NCBI RefSeq assembly: GCF_943193065.1
Contig: NZ_CALPCS010000013.1
Span: 1-64,000, forward strand
DNA: 64,000 nucleotides
Direction of reading: 5' to 3'
DNA from: Veillonella agrestimuris
GTDB lineage: Bacteria; Bacillota; Negativicutes; Veillonellales; Veillonellaceae
The notes under the pieces are model-generated. The model searched no databases. It saw only the letters and a program-made list of their open reading frames with translations, and was not told where the DNA came from. Each line of letters starts with the position of its first letter. Positions within the stretch are counted from its first letter, which is position 1. Positions 57,577 through 64,000 of the stretch are shown one piece after another. The position numbers were made by a program, and so were the translations under genes.

Positions 57577-57701
57577 CCTACATTCACTTACAGTTTCATA
57601 TATCTAGGCAGCCATTTATGTTATAATAACCTATATCATTTCTACTAATAACTACGACTATACAATTTCTATGTAATAAATCATACAAGGAGTACAAGCC
57701 G

Positions 57702-58631
57702 TTGAAAAAAGGTTATATAAAATTAATCGCCACCGTTATCGGTGTCATCATTCTTGTTTGTATCGGTGCTTATATAGCGCTTACGTCGTATTCCAATACA
57801 GCTACAACGATTTTAAATCCTCCCACCATACAGGATAAAATCAATTCCTTGCGTCCTTATATCGATGCTGCCGATGCATATAATACTAAGAACGTAGATT
57901 ATACTAATCAATTACAACCTGTCTTAGAAAATCTGCGCAAAGGCACCCATACAGGGCCGATTCCATTGCCAAATTATAAAGCTTTTAGAGAAGATTTAGC
58001 CCTTGCTAAGCAAAGTTATTCTACACCATACGAAGATATCAACAAGTCCTCTGACGACGTATTAGCCTTATTGGACCAATTAATTCCATTGTCTGAGCAA
58101 TTAGAAGAGGCTTATGCTAACGAAGGGGCTGCCAATGGTAGTTCTATGAATACAGAGGAACTAACGAATAAATATATTTTGGTAGCCGAACAATTTAACG
58201 CCACTTACAATGCTTTCGACATGACCCTCGATACGCATAACAACACGCTCTATACGGAGTGGATGGAAGAATTGGCTAATGAAAACCGTTACAATGCGGT
58301 GAATTTCATTAAATTAAACTTCTTGCTCGCTCAAATTATCGACCGTATCGATCCAGATGGTAATACAGATGTTCGCAAAGTCGATACAGCTTTACAAGAT
58401 GCAGCAAAAGGTTTAAACCAATTAAAACCAGGTGTAACGCCAGCCACACAGGCATCTATGAAAGCCTACCAAGAGGCAGTTAACGAGTTCCTCGTAGATG
58501 CACACGCTTACGTAACGGTAAACTCCACCTTTAGCGAAGCGTATCCGCTATTATATGTAAAATACAATCGACTCGTAAACCGAGCGAATACAATCAATAT
58601 TAACGACTTAGATGCAGCGCCTAAGAAATAA
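57702..58631 (+). CDS. DUF3829-like membrane-anchored or exported protein
   Basis: A 309-residue protein with an N-terminal hydrophobic segment (LIATVIGVIILVCIGAYIAL, residues 8-27) and a helical rest (KINSLRPYIDAADAYNTKN, LDQLIPLSEQLEEAYANEG, KVDTALQDAAKGLNQL). The pattern of a YN-rich helical bundle resembles DUF3829 (YiiG-like) lipoproteins, but no lipobox cysteine is in the right position. The start codon is TTG, 9 bases after AAGGAG. Function unknown. Confidence 0.7.
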   Translation: MKKGYIKLIATVIGVIILVCIGAYIALTSYSNTATTILNPPTIQDKINSLRPYIDAADAYNTKNVDYTNQLQPVLENLRKGTHTGPIPLPNYKAFREDLALAKQSYSTPYEDINKSSDDVLALLDQLIPLSEQLEEAYANEGAANGSSMNTEELTNKYILVAEQFNATYNAFDMTLDTHNNTLYTEWMEELANENRYNAVNFIKLNFLLAQIIDRIDPDGNTDVRKVDTALQDAAKGLNQLKPGVTPATQASMKAYQEAVNEFLVDAHAYVTVNSTFSEAYPLLYVKYNRLVNRANTININDLDAAPKK

Positions 58632-58708
58632 GGTTCTACCAGCACATTACTAGTAATGTAAAATAGTTGGATTGTACCCATTCCATACAATAATAAAAAC
58701 CGCAAAGA

Positions 58709-58751
58709 AAAGCCGTGAACGGCTCTCCCTAAAGGAACCGTTCACGGCTTT
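58709..58751. terminator. Bidirectional terminator between convergent genes
   Basis: AAAGCCGTGAACGG pairs with CCGTTCACGGCTTT around a 15-base loop. Confidence 0.9.
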
Positions 58752-58793
58752 ATTTTATTCGATTATATTCTTAAAGTCTTTAACTTCGTAGAT

Positions 58794-60359
58794 TTAATCT
58801 TTTCGCAAATCTTTAGTAATAACATAATATTCGCTTGGCGATACATGCATGCCTTTCATATAGCTTTTACCGACCATATTAATTTTTGGGTAGCCTAGGA
58901 AAATAGCCGCATTCGTATCTAACAAGATTTGTTGTGCCCCTACGATGGCATTATGCGCCGTCGTCGTATCCAACGTGGATTCTGCAATGCTTAATAATTC
59001 GTCGTAACGGCTATTAGCAAAGCCAGAGCCATTAAGGGATTCAGGATTGTTCTCACGAGAACCCCAGTATTGTTTCAAGAACCATACCGGATTCCCTGTA
59101 TTGGCTGTAACAACGCTAGAAATCATCAAATCATAATCACCGCTTTTCGCCAATTCATCAATGAGACTGTAATCCACAACGTGAATATGAACATCGATGC
59201 CTAGCTTTTTATAATCTGCTTGCATCGCTTCTGCATAGAGATTGAGTTCTGGACGCGCTGTATAGGTGTAATATTCTAATACGAGGTTCTGTCCATCTTT
59301 ATCGACAAAGCCATCTCCATTCGTATCAATCCATCCCGATTGGGCTAACAAATTCCGCCCTGCCTCTACATTGTAAGGATTAGGCGCCATTAACTGTTTA
59401 AAGCCATAACCAAGGCTCGGAGGCAATGGCGCTTTGCCAGCCACAAAGGTATTGCGCAAAATCTTTTCTGCATAACTTGCGCGGTCGATACCAGCAATGA
59501 GAGCGGCCCGCAGATTTGGATCAGCTAAGACACCTTTCTGACTCATCCTCACCATAACGTCTCGCAAACCAGCCACTTCTTCGACGATATAATCGCTATT
59601 GCCTGTAAAAAGGTTATATTCGCCAGGACCGATATTGAGGGCTATATCCACATCTCCTGCTTGTAAGGCCAGGGCCCGCGTATTTGCGTCATTGATAGCC
59701 GGTACTTCAACGCGTTTGAAAGGTACATTCCCATCCCAATAATTCTCATTATTCTTCAGTTCCGCGCGTTCTTTTGTGAAAGACGTCACCACATAAGGGC
59801 CCGTACCGATAGGACCATCTACGCTAAAATTACGTCCTTCTCGTTCCGCTTGTACATCGACGATGAGAAACAATGGATCTCCCAAGATGCCTGGCAAATT
59901 AGGATATACTTTGTCTGTGCGAATCGTTACAGTTTGACCATCAGCAGTGATGGACTCATAAGCGAAGAACGTTTTCGCTCGTTTACTTTTTTCAAAGGTC
60001 CTCTCTAGCGATTCTTTAACGGCCTGGGCAGTCACTTTTCTGCCATTGGAGAAGACTACTTTATCATTAATGGTGAAAGTCCACGTCCGTTGATCGTCCC
60101 CTACCTTCCAATCCGTTGCTAACCACGGTTCTGGACGCATAGTGTCATTAAATTTAACTAACGTTTCGCCAATGCCATAGCGTACAACGACCCAACTAAA
60201 ATAATTTTCCGTCGGTTCCAAAGTACTAGCAAAACCTATGGCACCTACTTTTAAGACATCTTTGTCTCCCGTATCACCTTGCCAGCTACATCCGGCCAGC
60301 CCCACTACGGTCATCCCTAGCAGAGCGCCTGTGACTAGCCACTGTTGCCATCGTTTCAT
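58794..60359 (-). CDS. ABC transporter solute-binding lipoprotein, peptide/nickel type (copy 1)
   Basis: A 521-residue family-5 receptor. The signal peptide ends in the lipobox LAGC (Cys near residue 25). TLEPTENYFSWVVVRYGIGETLVKFN and TWTFTINDKVVFSNGRKV match the NikA/OppA N-terminal lobe, and NGDGFVDKDGQ is in the second lobe. The nickel branch looks likely from the NikA-like FSNGxKV context, but peptide binding cannot be excluded. The start at 60359 has AAAGGAG 5 bases upstream; the frame is open for 57 codons more without one. A CsoR/RcnR-like palindrome lies 108 bp upstream. The paralogue at 62315 is closely similar along its whole length. Confidence 0.88.
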   Translation of the reverse strand: MKRWQQWLVTGALLGMTVVGLAGCSWQGDTGDKDVLKVGAIGFASTLEPTENYFSWVVVRYGIGETLVKFNDTMRPEPWLATDWKVGDDQRTWTFTINDKVVFSNGRKVTAQAVKESLERTFEKSKRAKTFFAYESITADGQTVTIRTDKVYPNLPGILGDPLFLIVDVQAEREGRNFSVDGPIGTGPYVVTSFTKERAELKNNENYWDGNVPFKRVEVPAINDANTRALALQAGDVDIALNIGPGEYNLFTGNSDYIVEEVAGLRDVMVRMSQKGVLADPNLRAALIAGIDRASYAEKILRNTFVAGKAPLPPSLGYGFKQLMAPNPYNVEAGRNLLAQSGWIDTNGDGFVDKDGQNLVLEYYTYTARPELNLYAEAMQADYKKLGIDVHIHVVDYSLIDELAKSGDYDLMISSVVTANTGNPVWFLKQYWGSRENNPESLNGSGFANSRYDELLSIAESTLDTTTAHNAIVGAQQILLDTNAAIFLGYPKINMVGKSYMKGMHVSPSEYYVITKDLRKD

Positions 60360-60466
60360 GGTATCTCCTTTCACTGTCGACCGATTCTTGTCGACTACAC
60401 ATATGATATATGACGGTATCGTTCTATACATACTCATGTATATGTGTTCATATGAATACTGGTTCT

Positions 60467-60485
60467 TATACCCCCTAGGGGTATA
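60467..60485. promoter_or_regulatory. CsoR/RcnR-like metal-responsive operator upstream of receptor copy 1
   Basis: TATACCCC-CTA-GGGGTATA is a perfect 8-3-8 palindrome of AT flanks and a G/C-tract core, the architecture of CsoR/RcnR-family operators. On the minus strand it overlaps a possible -10 (TATAAG) and sits in the -35/-10 spacer. A second partial repeat GTATG/CATAC (60489-60504) lies next to it. Confidence 0.5.
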
Positions 60486-60614
60486 CTTGTATGTACCATC
60501 ATACAGAATTGAGGAGAAAAAAACAACCATGCACCTTCTTTTTCGAATAATTGTATCTACTTATGATGTCGCCTTTCGATTGGCTATAAACTTCCTCGCT
60601 ATGCGTAATAACAG

Positions 60615-60652
60615 AAACAGCTCTATTGCCAATTACGGTAATAGAGCTGTTT
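60615..60652 (-). terminator. Terminator of the ABC ATPase operon
   Basis: AAACAGCTCTATTGCC pairs with GGTAATAGAGCTGTTT (one G-U pair) around a 6-base loop; on the minus strand TTTCTGTT follows. Confidence 0.8.
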
Positions 60653-60658
60653 AGTTAG

Positions 60659-60712
60659 TCTATATTTATCTACTAATCTATATCTATCCACTAATCTATG
60701 TCTATCCACTAC
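60659..60712. repeat. Three tandem 18-bp repeats across the stop codon of the second ABC ATPase
   Basis: TCTATATTTATCTACTAA, TCTATATCTATCCACTAA and TCTATGTCTATCCACTAC follow one another without gap. In the ATPase frame every unit carries the TAG stop, so copy number changes would not alter the protein. Confidence 0.8.
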
Positions 60713-61512
60713 TCAATATCCAAGGTCAAAGGATGATGCGGTTTGCCGATTTCAAAAATAGAACTGAGCAATACCTTCGTATACGGCTCTTTTGCATCTC
60801 CTAAATGGCGAGCATCTAGTGTTTCTACGATGCGGCCCTTATGCATGACGATAATAGTGTGGCACATAGTACGCACAAAAGCAATATCATGGGCAATAAA
60901 GAGATACGTTAAGTTCTTTTCTTTTTGCAATTTAGCTAACAATTTAGCAATAGAATCTTGTACGGATACATCGAGGGCACTCGTCGCTTCATCGAAGACG
61001 AGAATCTCTGGTTCCAGCACGATAGCTCGGGCAATAGCAACTCGTTGACGCTGCCCGCCAGACATTTCATGAGGATAACGATTCATAAAATCACGCGGCA
61101 AATCGACCATTTCTAAATAGTCCCCAGCGATTTGTTCTTCTGTACCTTTTTTGAGGAGTCCGAAATTATAAAGCGGTTCACAGATAATATCTTTTACTTT
61201 CATCCGCGGATTAAATGCAGCCATCGGGTCTTGGAAAACCATTTGGATGTTTTGACGATACGTTCTCATTTGTTCTTTGTCCATATGAGCAATATCCACA
61301 CCGTCTACGTAGATGGAGCCAGATGTAATAGGCAACATCTTCATGAGCATCCGCACTAATGTAGTTTTTCCAGATCCCGATTCTCCCACAATGCCGAGGG
61401 ATGTCCCTTTTTCCACAGTTATATTAATCGACTTACAAGCCTCTAATATATCTCCATTGGGCAAAGGAAATTGTTTCGAAAGGTCTTTTATTTCAATAAT
61501 ATATTTACTCAA
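60709..61512 (-). CDS. ABC transporter ATP-binding protein (OppF/NikE/DppF type)
   Basis: A 267-residue ATPase. Walker A is GESGSGKTT, the signature is MSGGQRQRVAIARA, Walker B is ILVFDEATSALDV and the H-loop is IAHD. I prefer the TTG at 61512 (LSKYIIEIKDL) because GGGAGG lies 8 bases upstream; it overlaps the end of the preceding ATPase gene by 8 bp. An upstream ATG at 61545 has no ribosome site. Confidence 0.9.
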   Translation of the reverse strand: MSKYIIEIKDLSKQFPLPNGDILEACKSINITVEKGTSLGIVGESGSGKTTLVRMLMKMLPITSGSIYVDGVDIAHMDKEQMRTYRQNIQMVFQDPMAAFNPRMKVKDIICEPLYNFGLLKKGTEEQIAGDYLEMVDLPRDFMNRYPHEMSGGQRQRVAIARAIVLEPEILVFDEATSALDVSVQDSIAKLLAKLQKEKNLTYLFIAHDIAFVRTMCHTIIVMHKGRIVETLDARHLGDAKEPYTKVLLSSIFEIGKPHHPLTLDIE

Positions 61513-62302
61513 TGTAGCGACCTCCCTCCAACGTTGGCACGGCATCCTTTAATTGTTTCGTATATGGATGTTTTGGGTGTTCCAATATATCTTGCGGCGC
61601 TCCTTCATCGACGACGCGGCCATCTTGCATAACGAGTATATAATCTGCCATATAGGCGGCCACCCCTAAATTATGAGTCACCATGAGAATCGCCGAATTG
61701 AGTTCTTTCGCCTTCTCTAACATGGTCATAATCACTTGGGATTGAGTCGTCACATCTAAAGCCGATGTCGGTTCGTCGCCAATTAAAAGCAATGGATCCA
61801 ACGCCATCGCCATAGCGATTCCCACCCGTTGTCGTTGTCCGCCAGACAATTCGTGTGGATAGTTATGAAGTATATGCGCTGCATGTGACAATGACACACT
61901 TTGTAATAATTGAATGGCTTTAGCATCACACTCTTTATCACTCATATGCAAATGAGATTGAAAGAGCTCTCTAAATTGTGTGCCAATCTGTTGGATGGGA
62001 TCCAACGCACTGCCACTATCTTGGAAGATCATAGCCATGTCCTTGCCTCGCAAGGAACGCCACTCTGTATTAGATAGGTTAGTCACATTACGACCATTGA
62101 AGATAATGTTCCCTTCCGTCACCTCTCCACCTACAGGTAATAAGCCCATAAGAGAGCGAATGATGGTCGTCTTTCCAGAACCAGACTCACCAACAATGCA
62201 CAACACTTTCCCTCTCTCAAGGGTAAAATTCACATCCATTACAGCTGGTGTACCTTGGTATGCAATATTAAGATTTGTAACGGATAGTATTTGTTCTGCC
62301 AT
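61505..62302 (-). CDS. ABC transporter ATP-binding protein (OppD/NikD/DppD type)
   Basis: A 265-residue ATPase with Walker A GESGSGKTT, signature LSGGQRQRVGIAMA, Walker B LLIGDEPTSALDV and H-loop VTHN. It starts 12 bp after receptor copy 2 and overlaps the next ATPase. With its partner it would drive a two-ATPase peptide/nickel transporter. Confidence 0.92.
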   Translation of the reverse strand: MAEQILSVTNLNIAYQGTPAVMDVNFTLERGKVLCIVGESGSGKTTIIRSLMGLLPVGGEVTEGNIIFNGRNVTNLSNTEWRSLRGKDMAMIFQDSGSALDPIQQIGTQFRELFQSHLHMSDKECDAKAIQLLQSVSLSHAAHILHNYPHELSGGQRQRVGIAMAMALDPLLLIGDEPTSALDVTTQSQVIMTMLEKAKELNSAILMVTHNLGVAAYMADYILVMQDGRVVDEGAPQDILEHPKHPYTKQLKDAVPTLEGGRYIE

Positions 62303-62314
62303 AGTGGATCCTTA

Positions 62315-63883
62315 TTATTTAGTAATCACATTTGTAATCCAATAATAATCACTTGGATACATAACTGCACCTTTCACATAAGAATGAGTGATGATATTCG
62401 TTTTAGGGTAACCCAAAAATAAGGCTGCCCCATCATTCATCAATAATTGTTGAACTTGGATAGCATAATCCCGTCGTTTCGCACTATCGAATTCTACTTC
62501 TGCTGCGTCGAGCAAGGCATCCACTTGTGGATTGGAATAACCAGAACCGTTTTGTGGATTGGATCCATCTACATTAGTATGCCAGTAGTTCGCCAAAAAC
62601 CAAATTGGATCTCCTGTATTAGCTGTAACGATATTAGAAATCAACATATCGTAATCCCCTTCTTGACCCATTTTATCGATCAAGTTGTAATCTACCGTTT
62701 TGATTTTCATATCAATACCAACCTTTTTCAGGTCTGCTTGTACAGCTTCTGCATAGAGTGGCAATTCAGCACGAGAGTTGTACACGACAAAAGTAAAGGT
62801 CAACGGTTGCCCATCTTTATCAACAATGCCATCGCCATTCGTATCACTCCAACCAGCTTCAGATAATAATTGTTTAGCCCGTTCTACATTATACGCATTA
62901 GGGTCTACCAATTCATTAAATCCATAATCCATGGACGGTGGAATCGGCGCCGATCCAGGCATAAAGGTGCCTTTCAACAAAATATCGGCATAGTTTTTGC
63001 GGTCTGTCGCAGAAATCACAGCAGCCCGTACTTTGTCGTCTCCCAACACGCCACGTTGGTTAATGCGCGCTAATACGACACGAAGGGATGCGATTTCATC
63101 AACCATAAATTTATCATTATTTTGGAATAAACCAATTTCCCCAGGGCCGATATTAACAGCCATATCTACATCGCCAGATTGCAACGCCATAGCCCGCGTA
63201 TTTGGATCGTCAATAGACGGGATTTCTACAGTCTTAAATGGCACCGTGCCATTCCAATAGTTTTCATTGGCTACCATGTCAGCTCTCTCTTTTGTGAAAG
63301 CTTTCACTACATAAGGCCCCGTCCCGATAGGGCCTTCTTTGGCAAAGTTACGGCCGTCGCGCTCAGCTTGTACATCGACGATGAGGAACAATGGATCCGC
63401 CAATAAGCCCGGCATATTAGGATATTCTTTGGCGGTGCGAATGATTAAGTCTTGACCATTGGCTTCGATGGATTCATATTCGAAAAATGTTTTTGCTCGA
63501 TTCGATTTAGCAAAGGCTCGTTCAATCGATTCTTTAACGGCCTGTGCATCAACTTTCTTACCATTGGAAAATGTTACTCTATCATCAATAGTAAAAGTCC
63601 ATGTCTTTTTATCATCCGCCACAGTCCACTTAGATGCAATCCATGGTTGCGGTTTCATATGCTCATCAAATTTCGCTAACGTTTCCCCTACGCCGTAACG
63701 CATAACAACCCAGGCAAAAAAGTTTTCCGTCGGCTCCAATGTAGAGGCAAAGTTAGTCACCCCTACGCGTAGTGTATCTTTATCTTCCGCTCCATTCGTA
63801 CTAGATCCGCAGCCTGCAATAAAGGATCCCATCATAAGTACACTGAGCCCTGTTAAGAGGGCTTTTCTCCAACCTCGTTTCAT
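62315..63883 (-). CDS. ABC transporter solute-binding lipoprotein, peptide/nickel type (copy 2)
   Basis: A 522-residue receptor with lipobox IAGC (Cys near residue 25). The N-terminal lobe (TLEPTENFFAWVVMRYGVGETLAKFD, TWTFTIDDRVTFSNGKKV) and the rest run parallel to copy 1, so the two arose by duplication. AGGAGG precedes the ATG, and a TATAAT on the minus strand near 63939-63944 is a likely promoter. The expected permease genes are not between the receptor and the ATPases. Confidence 0.9.
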   Translation of the reverse strand: MKRGWRKALLTGLSVLMMGSFIAGCGSSTNGAEDKDTLRVGVTNFASTLEPTENFFAWVVMRYGVGETLAKFDEHMKPQPWIASKWTVADDKKTWTFTIDDRVTFSNGKKVDAQAVKESIERAFAKSNRAKTFFEYESIEANGQDLIIRTAKEYPNMPGLLADPLFLIVDVQAERDGRNFAKEGPIGTGPYVVKAFTKERADMVANENYWNGTVPFKTVEIPSIDDPNTRAMALQSGDVDMAVNIGPGEIGLFQNNDKFMVDEIASLRVVLARINQRGVLGDDKVRAAVISATDRKNYADILLKGTFMPGSAPIPPSMDYGFNELVDPNAYNVERAKQLLSEAGWSDTNGDGIVDKDGQPLTFTFVVYNSRAELPLYAEAVQADLKKVGIDMKIKTVDYNLIDKMGQEGDYDMLISNIVTANTGDPIWFLANYWHTNVDGSNPQNGSGYSNPQVDALLDAAEVEFDSAKRRDYAIQVQQLLMNDGAALFLGYPKTNIITHSYVKGAVMYPSDYYWITNVITK

Positions 63884-63900
63884 GTAAACCTCCTATAGAT

Positions 63901-63923
63901 ATACTATTGGGCATTAATAGTAT
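63901..63923. promoter_or_regulatory. 8-bp inverted repeat in the leader of receptor copy 2
   Basis: ATACTATT (63901-63908) and AATAGTAT (63916-63923) form a perfect inverted repeat with a 7-base spacer, between the candidate TATAAT and the ribosome site. It could be an operator just downstream of the start of transcription or an mRNA hairpin. Confidence 0.4.
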
Positions 63924-64000
63924 CATCATCCTATTTATTATAGTTCCAACATATAACAGACCATAAGCCTTCATACACCATATACTGCATATTATATATA

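Noticed and set aside
60360..60530. 57-residue N-terminal extension of receptor copy 1
   Set aside because: The signal peptide with lipobox starts at 60359 behind a good ribosome site; the extension would block export.

Overview
The window looks like a chromosome segment of a diderm Firmicute of the class Negativicutes, most likely Veillonella. The inference rests on a Firmicutes-type gene set (split SdaAA/SdaAB serine deaminase, PASTA-bearing PBP, YitT, DUF711/ACT pair, strong AGGAGG ribosome sites) combined with outer-membrane biology: a giant YadA-type trimeric autotransporter whose signal peptide carries the ESPR extension. No 16S gene is present, so the genus is an inference.

Layout. 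0-9.3 kb (all minus): CCA-adding enzyme, a PASTA penicillin-binding protein, a FolD that lacks cyclohydrolase residues, HypA and HypB for [NiFe] hydrogenase, an exported protein, a BrxF-like P-loop ATPase, and serine dehydratase SdaAB/SdaAA. 9.3-11.9 kb: hcp (hybrid cluster protein) divergent from a Crp/Fnr regulator, with a perfect palindrome at the class II activator position of hcp. 11.9-14.9 kb: an AT-rich accessory patch with a HipA-like kinase and a DarTG toxin-antitoxin locus whose toxin gene is frameshifted. 15-27.8 kb: an exported protein and an adhesin gene of about 11.7 kb that is cut by an in-frame TAA close to its 5' end. 28-33 kb: a membrane-anchored unknown, a DUF436 protein, a previously unlisted type I toxin-antitoxin locus (22-residue holin-like toxin and a convergent antisense RNA), the two-subunit fumarase behind a Fur-like site, and tRNA-Asn, tRNA-Glu and tRNA-Val. 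33-35 kb: an exported protein and a second HipA-like kinase. 35-46.4 kb: the complete ATP synthase operon preceded by wecB, wecA and the DUF711/ACT pair. 46.5-54 kb: phosphoglucomutase, YitT, IspE with a GntR regulator, an AGCS amino-acid symporter and glutamate dehydrogenase. 54-57 kb: queuosine genes queC and queT with an attenuator leader between them, exonuclease III and a rhodanese. 57.7-64 kb: a DUF3829-like protein and a peptide/nickel-type ABC transport cluster with two lipoprotein receptors and two ATPases but no permease.

How they fit: the core metabolism is amino-acid and dicarboxylate based (serine deaminase, fumarase, glutamate dehydrogenase, alanine/glycine symport) and feeds an ATP synthase whose c subunit looks proton-type. 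Nickel is a possible thread: HypAB at one end and NikA-like receptors with a CsoR/RcnR-like operator at the other. The parts most worth following are the type I toxin-antitoxin locus at 30.35-30.58 kb, the frameshifted DarT, the stop-interrupted adhesin with its coiled-coil tail after the barrel, the FolD active-site changes, the queT leader, and the orphan BrxF-like ATPase.
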